Source of the DNA: Microvelia longipes | Lineage: Eukaryota > Arthropoda > Insecta > Hemiptera > Veliidae | Assembly: GCA_018340805.1 (NCBI GenBank) | Contig: JACMZG010001914.1 | Span: 10,220,918-10,284,917, forward strand | DNA: 64,000 bases | Direction: 5' to 3' | Shown here: one piece after another, positions 24,090 through 38,000 of the stretch | Position numbering within the stretch: position 1 is the stretch's first letter | Layout of the letters: each line of letters opens with the position of its first letter | Position numbers and translations under genes: made by a program | The notes under the pieces: generated by a model | What the model saw: the letters and a program-made list of their open reading frames with translations, nothing else | What the model was told of the DNA's origin: nothing | Database searches by the model: none

Positions 24090-25688
24090 AAGCACAATAC
24101 TACCCTACTAATTAAACTACTAATTTAAGAGTTAAAGCATTGTGTCCAGCCCAGAAGAGGAAACGAAAGCAAAGAGGCACACAAATCTTATTTAATAGAC
24201 CGCTGCCTATTATGTGGCCTTGAAGGAATAGTGTATCCTGGAACTATATAAAATTATAAATTAAATGGTAAAAATATAGCTTATTAAATATAAATTTTAC
24301 TCACAAAAGAAGTTATAATCAACTTTTTTATATACAAGTTGTTGTTGAAGTTTGAAGTTATGTAACTTTTGAACTTAAAGACGAAACAGCGCAAATTGAT
24401 AAACAAAAGATAAGTGTGAACAAAGTGAAAGAAAAGCGGATGAGCCTAACTTTAACAGAATAATTAAAACTGAGCTTTCAATATCCACTGATTTTGACAA
24501 GAAGCCATTTTGTAAAGCGGCAGTGTTTTTGTCCTTTTTGTGCGAGAGAGTGGTGAAATTTTATATTTTTTCTAATTACTAGCTTTTATAAACAAAATAT
24601 TTTTATTAGTATTACTGCTTAGTAAGTTGTAATATCATTTAAATTTTAATGTGAGTAGTAATATGGCTTATAGGCTTTTGGAAATGGGATCAAATGCTCA
24701 GACGTTCTCGTCAGTTTAAGTTAACGTTTCCGTAGAATTTAAGTTTTTGAATAGTTTTTTTATTTAAACTTTTGAAAACGTTTTCATTCAAGGTAATTTG
24801 TTTATGTCTTTGTTGGATTTACTATCCAGAAAGTCTAATTTATGTCTGTTAATTAGTAGCTTTATCTATCTATTTATACTCAGCTCATATAATCTGTGAA
24901 TCGCACCAAGTCAAAAAGACTAATATTTAGAGAGATGACTTAGACAGATTAACACAGTGATAAGGGGTCTGGATGTGAGACAGCTTCTATAAGGTACCAT
25001 AACGGTACTTACTCCTACTAGAGCCTCCCTAGAGAGAAACTAGATACTCCCCACTTCACACAACACAGATAATTAAAAAATAAATACGATAGATAATAAT
25101 TAAAACTTATTTTACATAATTTAAGACAAAATGGTCTAAAAATAATGTAATGTTTTTACTCCACGCTATATATCTTTCTACATGTTCACATGACTAAAAA
25201 TCAGGTAGAAGGGAGAAAATGTAATGTTTGCAACATAGTAAAAGGGAAGAAAAAAGTCCCTAAAGCTGCAAGCGGGGCACATCAGGTTATTTAACCCACC
25301 TTGCGGCACTTCTTTTCTTATTTCTTCACTTAAAAAAACTATTTTTGCTACTAAATTTTTATAATTTCTTTTTACTCTCTTATTTCTCTTGTAATATTGG
25401 TATTTCATAGCATTCTAGCTTACTCAATCTGAATTATTTTATTATTTATTTAACTTCTACCCAGAAAAATTATAATTAATAATATAACAATAAATTTATT
25501 AACATAGAGGCAGATTAGAAAGTCTTATATTAATTTTTTACTAATCTCAAAATCTTCATGGTAGTCTCCTTCATACGGTTTCCAAAACAAAATTTATTTA
25601 CTAACAGTAAATGAAAGACATTTATCTTTTGTAGGCTCTTATCAAATCATATAAGCTAATTATAAAAAAGAGTATTTTATTATTCTAG
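24090..25688. other. Region upstream of MED14
   Basis: Mostly AT-rich unique sequence. The non-coding first exon and promoter of MED14 should lie here, because an acceptor-like TATTCTAG precedes the ATG by 9 bases. A possible donor is at about 24793 (TTCAAGGTAATT), but nothing in the sequence fixes the transcription start. A 105-bp block at 24930-25040 (GATAAGGGGTCTGGATGTGA) is repeated at 63826-64000. Confidence 0.4.
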
Positions 25689-25697
25689 GGTGAAGAA

Positions 25698-28600
25698 ATG
25701 GCTCCGGTGCCTCTGGAAGGGAATCAAACCCCTGTTAGTAATAGTATTCAACAAGAAGGCCAAAGAGGAGGTTCAATATCACTTGGAGTTCTAATTGATT
25801 TCATAGTTCAAAGGACTTATCATGAGCTCACTGTTCTTGCTGAATTGTAAGTTTGCTCTTTCTTTGTAAATTCAGGTTTATGTTAGCCTATGTAAAAATC
25901 TCATTCAGTTTTTAGTTTAAGGGAGAATGAAACACAGTCATATTTGTTACCCTTCAACAAAGGGCGAGATACTTCTAAATTAACTAATTCTTATACAAAT
26001 CTGACGATACTGCATATGTGACCATATGCTGCCATAAGCTTAGCTTTTAAAACCTTAAAGGATGTATTAAAATTTTGATGTACCCTTGAAGTATTGTCTA
26101 TAAAAGTATTGTTTCTTCAAAATTAACTGGATTTTAAGCTCTTCGAAACATTTATTTAATGTACAGGACTTTTTTCCCTATTTTTTAATTTAATTTATTT
26201 TTTATACAATTCACAGAGCTTTCTCTAGCTAATGCATTAGTTGTATATCTTTTCTTTTTATGCAATTACTTTTGTTATTTTTCAATAGGCTTCCTCGAAA
26301 GACAGACATGGAGAGAAAAGTGGAAATATATAATTTCTCGGCAAGAACTCGTCAGTTGTTTGTACGTTTATTGGCTCTTGTCAAATGGGCCAATAGTGCG
26401 TCAAAAGTTGATAAGTCAGCTGTAAGTATTAATGATTATACCCTGAGATTATTATCAATCAAGTTTGCATTTTATTTTATTAGCATGACATATTTATTTT
26501 TATTTGTCCTTAGAGAACCTATTTATTATTAGAAAAATCTTATAATTTTTTTTATTTTTATGTATTGTAAAACTCATGAAAAATAAAATTAATAAGACAT
26601 TTTTTAGCTAAGTGAAACACGGTCTTTCAAATTTTAAATATTGCATTTTTAATTGATTTTCCGTTACGAATATTTTTTAGCACATTATGGCATTTTTGGA
26701 CAAACAATCCATGTTGTTCGTTGACACTGCAGATATGTTGGCGAGGATGTCAAGAGACACTCTAGTTCATGCTAGATTACCTAATTTTCATATTCCGGCT
26801 GCAGTTGAAGTTCTAACTACGGGCACGTATTCCCGTCTCCCTTCTTGTATAAGGGTAAGCATTATTTATTTATTTTTCTCTTCTTGTTATGAATATGTTG
26901 TTTTATTTATAATTTACCATTAATTATTTTGATATTAGTCATTTTCAAAATTGTGTATATAATGTTTTGAATTTTTCTTGATAAAAAGAAATTGTTAATT
27001 TTTATTATAAAATAATTAATTTTTATGGCTTTAATTAATTACACCAGTAAGCGCTGCGAAAGGTGGAGCAATTAGAAATTTTTAAGTCGAACTCTTAAGC
27101 AAATTATTTTAAACACTTGTTCTAGGTAATATTAAGAGGATTATGACTGTTCAGTAATTTCAAATAAACATAGCGCTTTCATCACTGTATGGATTAGATC
27201 ATCGGATGTAAAATCAGTAAAACTATTTTATCAAGAAATAAATTTATCCACGACTCGCATACTTTTGGATTACATGTGGCAGCCTAAATCCTTGTTTAAC
27301 TTCACTAAATATTCCAATTGGGAATCAGTTCTTTACTTGGAACTTCATTATTTACTAACAGTAGCTAAGTCTTTAATTGTTGTACCTGCCTGTATTCGAC
27401 CCTTGGAACCCTGACTGTGCTGTTGTACTATTTTGTTTTTAATTTGATTTTTCTTAATATTTTTCAGGATCGTATAGTTCCTGTTGAACCAATTACTCCC
27501 TCAGAAAAGAAAGTAACATTACAAAGATTAAACCAGGTTATACAACATAGACTAGTTACCGGTAATCTTATGCCTCAAATGAGGAATTTACACGTAAGTC
27601 CCATAGATTGGAATTAAAATTAAATTAAAAATAATTTTATTCAATTAAAAGTCAAATTAAAAAATCTGAGGTAGGGAATTAAGGTTACCTTTATTCCCTA
27701 TTGTACAGCAGGTGACATGCAAATATTTGTATCCACTTTCATTTCAGCATACCAAAAAGAATTTTTTTTGTATTGCTGGGAGTTCATTTATTTGCTAAGA
27801 GGGGTGTTGAAGACCATATTCTTTTTTTAGTTCAGCCATAGTTCTGCTGAATGGTAACACTGTTTTAACTGTTTAAGTTATCTTATTATAAACATTCTAC
27901 AAGTGTACAGTAAACATTTCAAAAATTAAATTATGAAACCAATTTCTATTAATTGTTAAATTAAAATCTCAACAAAACACATGACTTAAGAAAAGTCTAG
28001 TGTAAAAAGTTGTGAGATCATTGAATAAGCCAAGTCTTAGCGTCCCAATAATGCTTGTAAATATATGAGGTCTTGGCGGTTTCACTTTGTGACTTGGCCA
28101 TTACGTAGCACACACAGTAATGCATAATAAGCTTATTAAATAGGCTGAATATATTATTATAGTGAATGTCTACACTCTATACAAGATGTTTAGTACCATA
28201 CTACCTTAAGCTGCATTATAGAAGTGCGAGATTAGAACTAATACTTTCAAGATAAGTAGTAAAGTACTATCTGACCAAGCAAGAACTACTATCTGACCTA
28301 GCAAAACTATTATCTGACCAATCAAAAATTACTATCTGACCTAGCAAGAACTATTATCTGACCAATCAAAAACTACTATCTGACCTAGCAAGAACTACTA
28401 TCTGACCTAGCAAAAACTATTATCTGACCAATCAAAAACTACTATCTGACCTAGCAAGAACTACTCCTGACCTAGCAAAAACTACTATCTGACCTAAAAA
28501 ACTACTATCTGATCCTAGCAAGAACTACTATCTGACCTTACTATCTGACCTAAGAAAACTACTCTGACCTTGCAAGAACTACTCTCTGACCTAGCAAGAA

Positions 28601-29052
28601 CTACTATCTGACCTAGCTAGAACTACTCTCTGACCTAGCAAGAACTACTCTCTGACCTAGCAAGAACTACTATCTGACCAAGTACCATCAAGAATAAACA
28701 AGATATATTGCTTGTTCTATTAGTCATTCTTATTTAACTTCGACATTAAAATTGAAATTAAGAGCAATAATTTTCTCATTTTGATTCTTTAATGATAAAA
28801 TTTATCCTTTATAATGATATTTGTCAGGGTGGTAGGCAAAGCTAGACCAATGGGACACAGTGTTAGGCCCTTTTTGATTTAAATGTACCCTTGTTACCAA
28901 TTAACTGGTTGCTTTTCAGATTGACCATGGTAGAGTGACTTTCCATGTGGATAATGAGTTTGAGGTTAGTTTGACGGTAATGGGGGACGGACCCTCGATA
29001 CCTTGGAGACTATTAGATATTGAAATACTGGTAGAAGATAAAGAAACAGGAG
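25698..29052 (+). CDS. MED14: MED14 exons 1-5: conserved N-terminal domain
   Basis: About residues 1-238. After a short acidic/Ser leader comes [20 protein letters not shown], then [34 protein letters not shown], the [20 protein letters not shown] segment, and [19 protein letters not shown]. This is the Med14 family N-terminal domain that contacts the middle and head modules. Exon 5 gives the [20 protein letters not shown] beta segment. All reading frames are open. Confidence 0.93.
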
Positions 29053-32000
29053 GTAAATATTTTCATTTCAGTTATAGTTACTAATTATAACTTTTATCTC
29101 TGAAGCCAAAGACGATCTCTCAATCTTTTATGGAGATTAAGCTATATTTAATACATTTAAAGATGTATAACTTTGATATATCTGCATTCAAATTATGAGG
29201 GCTTGAGGAGCTCATCATGATCAGAATGATAAAATATGTCTCTCCATTTATGTAAATATTTATTTAAAATAAAACATAACCGGCTTTCAACCAACTAAGG
29301 AGGATTTTAAACAAAGGAGGATATTTAAAAAATGCTCTCTTCGTGTTTCGTGCTCAGCCAACAGGTAACTACTTATGGCAAGAAAACTGGAATTTGTGAG
29401 ATTTTCTAATATTTTTAGCGAGCGCATTCATATGAAGGGCTCCACTCTGAATAGGCAGACTATGCTTTTCCATCATAACTTATGCTTTCAGAAAAATTTG
29501 GTTTAAAAGTAGTAGAGAAAATGAGTTTCACATTTTTTAGGCCTGGCTTCTTGGACATATTGGATTGAAACTTATATTGCTCATATTTAAGAATTAAGTT
29601 CAATGTACTGTGAGAAATCTTAATTAGGAAAGGTAATAATGAAGACAGCAGTCCGAGTTTTGTTAGATTAATTTATTTCATTAGAGCTTTCACACAAGCA
29701 ATGCTTGGCATCCTCAGTGAATAATAAGTAATATAGTTACACCACCACATTTGTAAAACAACAGTTAAGAGCATCAAACCAAAAGTTAATATTAAAAAAG
29801 TGAGTAAAAACATTACAACAATTAAAAAAAGAAAAATTGTTATTTAAAAACAAGAAACAGCTGATATAAAAGCTGACCTTTATATCAGCTGTTTCTTGTG
29901 TTTTGGTAATGTTTTGTTTTGTTCAATTTTTTAATATTAACTTTTGGTTTGATGCTCTTAACTATTGTTTTACAAATGTGGTGGGTGGTGTTGTAACTAT
30001 ATACTTGTTATTCAGCTGAGGATGCCTAAGCATCGCTTGTGCGAAAGCTCTGATGAAATAAATTAATGTAACAAAACTCGGACTGCTGTCTTCATTATTA
30101 CTTTTCCTAACTGTTATTGCTCTTTTGATTAAACAATTGTATTTGTCTCTATTTAGATGGTAAACCTTTAGTTCATTCATTACAAGTCAACTACATACAT
30201 CAAGTTTTACAAGCTAGACTCGTAGATCATCCAGATCCTTTTTAGCTCAGTTATATTTCCTGCTATTATTTCTGCCAAATCTCTTCAATTGAGCGTTAGT
30301 TTCATTTTTTAGCGAATTTTCCTTTTTTGTATTTACTATTACAGCCCTGTTTAGCAATTATCCACAAAATTATCATTGCTAAAACATATATAAGTATGGT
30401 ACCTTAATAGTTTTTTTTAGTGGGAGTCGCCTAGTTGAGTTGTGTTACCAGAGCAAACTGAGGCTAGTCCTTTCCGAGCTGTGAGTCACTAGAAAATATC
30501 CCTCCCTTTTGTATGATTTGTTTACATTGTACAATTACTGCTACACTATGTATTTCATGGTTCAAGGATTGTAAAAAAAATAAATTTATTTTTATAAAAA
30601 AAAGTATAAACTTTAAAATTGTTTAAAAGTTATTGTTAAGTGGTTTAATTGTTTAAGTTTGTTAAAAATAAAAATTTTATAAAGTTTGACATTTTTTAAA
30701 TTAAAAAATTTAATTTATTGTAAATTAAAATATTTTTATTTTAATAGCTTTTTTTAAAAAAAATTAAGGTCCTGTTATTTTAATTAGATAACGGGGCCCC
30801 AGTTATTTGTGTAACTGGGGGCCTGAAATTAAGAGTCTGCGATTTTAAATAAATGTTTACAAAAATGACCCACTGCCTTCTTTTACGTACCTTGACTAAA
30901 AATTGCTATTTTCCAGCCAAGGAAATTTTGAGATATTTCAATGTATTTAGCCCCACCTATAACTCCGTAGGCCATCAAAGTAGCTTTCATTCATGACTAA
31001 CCTGTTTTTGTATACATCTGACAATATGCTAGATTCAGTTCTAAAATTAGTTCAGTTATGTTTATTTTCCTGCTGGAAGCAAATAAAAATAATGAATGAC
31101 ACTTGGAATGTATTTCCATTTTATTGGTAAAAAAGTAAGATCTTACTTACTAATATATCTTTATAATGTCGTTCCAATCAAATCATTATATTTGATTTAA
31201 TTTTTTTTATCTCGATTACGATAAAAAAATATACAATCAAATAATAGTATTAACATATTAGGAATCAATATAGACTCCAAATTGTCTTTGAAGCAGCATA
31301 TAGAGTTTTTAGAAAATAAAGTAGCCTCTTACACATTTGCATTTAGCAAGCTAAAAAAATATTTGCCTCTTGAAGCATTAGTCATGGTTTATCATGCTAT
31401 GGTAGAAAGTAGGATTAGTTATGGTCTAATTATTTAGGGACATGTTAATTTGGAAAACCTGTTAGTTAAGCAGAAACATATTCTAAGAATAATGACAGGA
31501 GCAGGACAAAGATATCACTGTAAGGATATATTTAAAAATAATGACTATAGTGAATTTATATATTTATACAGTATTAGTTTATGTAAAGACAAATATTCAC
31601 ACCTATCCTGTGCATCAGCATAGGTACGAAACCAAAAATAAAAACATGGTAAAGATACCAAAGCATAGACAACAAATCAATAGTAGGTAATAAAGTTTTA
31701 GGAGTAAAACTGTATAATGCTCTAAATAGTAATAATAAAAAATTTGCCCCTAAAAAAATTTAATAAAGAATTAAAAACTTTTCTCACAGAAAATGTTTTC
31801 TATAATATGAATGAGTTTTTTGAAATGTAAAGTTTAATTTCCTTTGTGAATATTTGTTTCATTGAAAAGAGTAATGTCACTTTAAGCAGTGATCTCTGTT
31901 TAATTATTTATCATTTACATTGTTTTGTATTGTTACTTTTATTTGATGCAGGTATTCTATTCACAAACAATAAAGTTATGTAAGGATAGGCTGGACGGAT

Positions 32001-35000
32001 ATATTCATGTTGATGAATATCTACCTGGTAATAGACTGACAATATCTTACTGGAGAGAATTAACAGGACGAGATGCAAGATCTGAGCTTGGATATAAGTT
32101 AACGGTACTAGTTGATACGCACGACCCTGCTAGGCCTCTTCAAGTTTTACACGTTCCTATGCTTGGAAATAAGGTAAATACTTAAATAATAAGGTAAATA
32201 CTTAAATGTAAATTAGGTAAATACTTAAAGTTAATAAGGTAAATACCTTAATGTAAATTAGGTAAATACTTGAAGGTAATAAGGTAAATACTTAAATGTA
32301 AATTAGGTAAATACTTGAAGGTAATAAGGTAAATACTTAAATGTAAAATTAGGTAAATACTTAAAGGTAAAGGTAAATACCTTAAATGTAAATTAGGTAA
32401 ATACTTGAAGGTAATAAGGTAAATACTTAAATGTAAATTAGGTAAATACTTGAAGGTAATAAGGTAAATACTTAAATGTAAAAGGTAAATACTTAAGGTA
32501 AATAAGGTAAATACTTAAAGGTAATAAGGTAAATACTTAAAGTTAAATAAGGTAAATATTTAAGGTTAAATTAGGGTAAATTAGTAAATTAGGTAAATAC
32601 TTGAAATAATAAGGTAATTAAGGTAAATAAAGGTAAATACTTAAAGTAATAAGGGTAAATAGGTAATACTTAAGGTAATAAGGTAAATATTTAAAGTTAA
32701 ATAAGGTAAATATTTAAAGTTAAATAAGGTAAATACTTAAAGTTAAATAAGGTAAATACTTAAAGTTAAATAAGGTAAATACTTTAAAGTATACCTTCTA
32801 GTAACTTTATTAGTTGAGAACTAGAGTGTTGCTCTGCCTGCTGATGATGGCTTTAAAGGGAAACTAGTCCAGGGATATCCATATTCCATAGAGAGTATCG
32901 ATGGTACTTGGTTCTTAAACATGTGGTACATATGACCTCTTTAATTTTATTTTTATTTCTTGAATGCTCCTTAATTTTGTATTCCGTCATGTTTAAATGA
33001 TAACAATTAAACACTCATTTGTTCTTCAGGAATGTGAAATAGCAGACAGAGCTATCAGATCAGAGTTACTCTCCATGGAAAGACTGTTAGTTCATACTAT
33101 CTATGTCAGAACCAGAAGTAGACTTAATGATCTGAAAAGTGAATTACAGAATATTCTTTTGGATGTGGAATGTAAGTTTTTTTTATTTGATTTGTTGTTT
33201 TAATCTTAAGTTTTTCTTGAAACTGAAATAATTTATTATTTTATTGTAAAAAGACTTTGAATCAGTCGCTGCATGTATGATATTTGAGTTTGAGACAGAC
33301 GTAAGGAGCCTGAAGCTCTTTAAGAGTCTATGATAAAAAAATGTTTAAAAAGTGAGTATAAATTAGACAAAAATGGAAAACAGGTGTGACGAATCTTCAC
33401 ATCAGCAGAGACAACATTATCTGACCTCACTCTGCCGAGGTCAGAACTCCAGAAGGAAAGATCTTAACCCGGCCTATTTGCAAGCTGATACCTTTGGAAA
33501 CAGAAGCAGATGAACTTCTTGGCTGGGGATTGTGGGGGGAGGGGGGGGGGGCGAAGAATAATATGATTTATGTATTTATTTTTCATCGACAAACAAATTA
33601 AAGATTTGTAATTTTTGTAATATTGGAAAAATATAGTTAGTCTTGTTTAAGATAGAAAAGAAATAGTTTTTAGTAGTAAATCTAATGAAAATACACTAAA
33701 TAAAATGCTCAAAGACTGCAAGAGCTAGTGTGCCCAGAGGCGACTAATATTATGTGTTTTCTCTATTTAGATTATGTATTCTATCTGTTTTCTCCCTTTA
33801 CATAATGTATTTTATTTGTACACTATATACATATTTATTGTAATTGAAGAATCAGCTACCGTCGATACTTTGCTGTTGGATATGAATATCCTGGACTGGT
33901 TTCGGCATAACGCCATCATCAGCAGGCAGGGCAACACCAAGCTCTTAACTAATAAAGTTGTATCAGTGAATAACTTCTAGTTTCAATGAGCACGGTGAGC
34001 CCTCTGAAGATTTCATCTCATGAGCTCTCGTCATGCTCATCATGCTCATTGAGACTAGAAGTTAATCACTGATATAACTTTATTAGTCGAGAGCTCGAGT
34101 GTTGCCCACCTGCTAATGATGGCGTTATGCCGAAACTGGTCCAGGGATATTCATATCCAACAGCAAGTATCGAAGGTAGCTGTTTCTTCCATTGCTTCTT
34201 CAACTTGCGGTAAATACAACTTTTTTAATATCTATTGTACACTATGTACACTCTATACATTATGTATTCTATCTGTTTTCTCCCTTTACATTATGTATTT
34301 TATTTGTTTTCTTTATAAATGTACCCATTAAAACTTTTTATCCAGTCTTGTCTTAATTTGCAGGTCAAGTGCAAGGCTCTCCCGCAGTGCTTGTAGTTTC
34401 CGTCCTAACGCCATGTTTAAAAGCTGAGTCACTCCTCATAACAGTTGACACACACACTGGCATGTTGCAGTGTCATGTACCCAAATATGAACCTCCTATA
34501 ATTAATGAACTGCAGCAGGCTCTCAATTCCGATCATTCCAGGCTTCCCACTCTAATTTCCGAACTAAGGTTAGTTGTTAGCTGCTTCATTTTAACTGAAA
34601 TTATTACTTATACTTGTATTTATAAAAGTAGATTATATGTAGTATTAGTAGCAGTTATAGTGTAGGGAGGCAAAGCCAGGCAAATAGGCCACGTTGTTGG
34701 ACTCTTCTTGCCAGCGCCGATTCCTTAGCCTACACCACCTCTACCAAGAATCTCTTATAAAGGTTGATATATTGTAGGATATCTCTTTAACTAAGAGAAG
34801 AAAGCTCCTCTTCATGCAAGAGGCCTATGCTAATTATGCGGGTATGAAGAGAAGTATAGATCCACACTCTGCAAGCAGATGAAACGCTGTCTCCTTATAA
34901 TGCCCACATTAGGCAGAGGCAGTTAGCCTCTGAGATTATGCCTAAAGTATTAAGATGTTTATTTAATCTACAGTGACCAGTCAGAACACTAAGTAGGTTC

Positions 35001-38000
35001 CTAAGGCAAGGCTTGCTGAGGTTAATTAGAACATTTTTATTTTTTGCAATTGGCCCTGTAATAAACGAATATTTACTTGCCCTGCTGTATGGGCGCCAAT
35101 GCAACACATTTCCTGTTATTGGTAACTGATTGGTTGAAGGCAAGTAAACAACAAAAGATACTATGAAATATAACAACTAAAACAAACATTTCTTAAATAG
35201 CTGATATAAAATAAAAGATTAAACGATTACTGAGGGCTGAAAGTGTATCTATACTGTATGGTGAACGAAATTATTCGGATATAATTATTATGATATTAAT
35301 CCCTTATCATAAAACTTACAACGAGAAGCAGACTAAAGACTGTAAAAGATGTATATGGAATTGTATTATATAGAAAAGTAATTGTGGTTAATTGATAATA
35401 AATATTATGAAATATCTTGATTGTATTTTGTGGTTTGTGAGATATGTCAGGTTTGTTCCATTTTTGGCAGCTTGTTTTACTATGTGTATTATTTAAAACT
35501 CACTATATTGTTTTAGGTTCTGGATAACTCAAAGAAGATGTGAGAAGACGTTGCAACATTTACCTGCTACACCGTATGAGAGATTACCTCTACTTCACCA
35601 CCCTGATCACCCATTAGCAAAAATATCCAGACATAGATTATTTATTAGATTGCACAGGCACCCTAATGTTATACTGGTTAGTCATATTCATCTGTATGAT
35701 TTGTTGCCTGATTATTGTTGCCTCAGATAACTGACTTGACTGTCAGTTATTCCAAACTCCTGTTGGAATGAAGGCTATTACATCTAGATTAGTTTTTACA
35801 TCTTCTCACTTGAACTGTTGGTATATAGGAAAAGTATTATGTTTGAACTTAAAATTCCAAAACTATCTACTTTCACCTTGAAACCCCGAAACTATGCACT
35901 TTCACCTGAACTATCTGTTTCAGGTGTTTTCAAGAGAAGTTTTCACAAAGTTCTCCGTCATACAAAAATTAGTCTACCACTGTAATTGTACTTTTCGGAA
36001 AATAATTTTTTTATGATGTTTTAACCCTTAATATTGACTCAGCAAAAATTTTGAAAAATCATAAAACACGGAAAAATGATGCGATCGGATTGAGATTTGG
36101 CATCCATGTAGCCATGTATTAGACTAACATATGTACTAAGTTTCATCTCATTATCAGCATTAATCCAATTTTTATAAAATGTCTTGTGTACCATTTTACA
36201 AAAATAGTAAATGAAAATGACATAATTTGATCAGCTTGGCCGAAACGTTGCTGCAATAATTTAATTTTTATTATCACGTTCTTGGACTATCAACATTAAA
36301 AGTATAATTTGATTGATATTTGTTACAAGTGTATACAATTACGTAATACAAGAATCAGTGTAGGCCTAGTTGTGCTCCAGTAAATCCAGTAAATATTTTT
36401 TTACAGTGTTACTAACCACATTAATGACTGCAAAAATGTTGAAAATTCATAAAAAACGCAGTAACAATTTGTTTGCTCTACATCAGCTATTAATATAAAA
36501 TTTAAAAAATGAACAATAAAAGATAAAATTATATCTTTATTATGAAATTATCAGAACAGTTTTAGTTATTAGTTTAATATTTTCTATCTTTTAAGACTTT
36601 GGTTTATTCTTTGATATGCAACGTTATTAATAGGGAAGTCTTGATCTAAATTACTTTGTTTTATTATTTCTTAAGTGTTCCTACTTTACAGATTGTTGAG
36701 TTAAAAGAAAGAGAGAATTTCCAATGTGAGATGGATTTTATATTTTACTTGGCTATGGTGAAACAGTCGTCTATTGAAGACGACCCTCATGACGATTCGA
36801 TTGAAAAAGAAATCCCTAAAATGTACCTCAAAGTGTTAACGTTAATAGAGTTTGATACATTTGTCACGACTCATGGACCTTTTACATCTGTCGACGGTGA
36901 GTTTATTTAGCAAACTTTATTAGTAACTGGCTTAACTTTGAGAGACAGAATGATAAAAAGTTTATTTGATAATAAGTCTCATTTATGAGCAAATAGTTAA
37001 TCTTTATTAATATGTACTATCTATAATCAAAAGAAGAATCAATTAAGCAATGTTGTGATCACACCTTAAGCGAAACATCGGATTCTTCTTGACATGGTCA
37101 CCACCGAAAGACCTAAATCTTCATTATTTATTTTGTTTAGCTTGGAAGGTTTGGGCAACGTATTTAATCGAAAGTTTACTCTACTTTTATCCTAAATCAC
37201 TCCAAAACGAAGCATTTAATTGTTAAGAAGAATTGTGCGGAGTATTATTACGGTTTATGTGTCGAACAAACCTAATAACAACAATCACTGTAGTAATTGT
37301 ATTTGTTAGTGATTTAACGACAGCTTCACCAGTCGCCTAGGTGTATATTTTCTGTACTTTTTTTTCACTTTTGACTGTACGTTTTTAACAAATAATTTTA
37401 AGCATGGGTTTCTTTGATTTTTAGAAAATGAAAAGGTGGGATGCAAAAGGAGTTTAGCATGGAAAGCCGCCTCCCAGCCACCTACTAAGAGACCCAAAGC
37501 CCCGGCTTACTTTATTCCAGAGTTGGCTCATGTTGTTGCTCTTTGTGATGAGAGAATGCCTTTTGTTGCTTTGGCTCAAGAGGTTTGTTTTATTTTTAGC
37601 TTATCTTTTATTTTTATGCACCTTGTATATCCATTATGGTTTTGTCTGATTCCCTTTCTGAAGCAGTGAGTAACAGGGTACTTGGATGGGTGACTGCTGG
37701 GTAAAGTAATATATAAACCAAGTAGGGAAACAAACACGATTTCTGTCAGACCTGACGTGTAGTTCACATTTTGTCCACTAGGGAGTTGGCTCAAATTTTC
37801 CTATGGGCGTAAATGTAAACAAACTATTTACGTTTTCAAAATTTTTGTTTTTATTGCATTTATTTGTACAATTTAGTATAAAATGTTGATAATTTGTGTT
37901 AGAAATACGTCTTGTCACATCCAATAGAGGTTCAAGTGTGAATCTTGAAATACTAGGTTTTTTTTTTAAATTACTTAAAACTTAGTAAATAATAATTAAA

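Larger units (their letters stand above)
33847..34190. mobile_element. Foldback element family 2, complete
   Basis: The arms are inverted copies (AGCTACCGTCGATACTTTGC at the left, mirrored by CAAGTATCGAAGGTAGC at the right) around a short centre near 34000-34040. Both arms contain a hammerhead-like core. It lies in MED14 intron 8. A relative is at 50830-51135 and a half copy at 32810-32930. Confidence 0.85.

Noticed and set aside
28258..28680. CRISPR-like array of short repeats
   Set aside because: The units are contiguous with no unique spacers, the genome is clearly eukaryotic, and there are no cas genes. It is a minisatellite.
29690..30070. Functional hammerhead in the foldback before MED14 exon 6
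   Set aside because: CTGAGGA and GAAAGCTC are present in both arms, but stem I cannot be paired at the proper positions and the cleavage triplet is unclear.
30300..31951. An alternative intact MED14 exon 6 further downstream
   Set aside because: I looked for codons for the conserved FCQSLQL region between 30300 and 31951 and found only a decayed LINE. The damaged copy at 30157-30294 is the only match.
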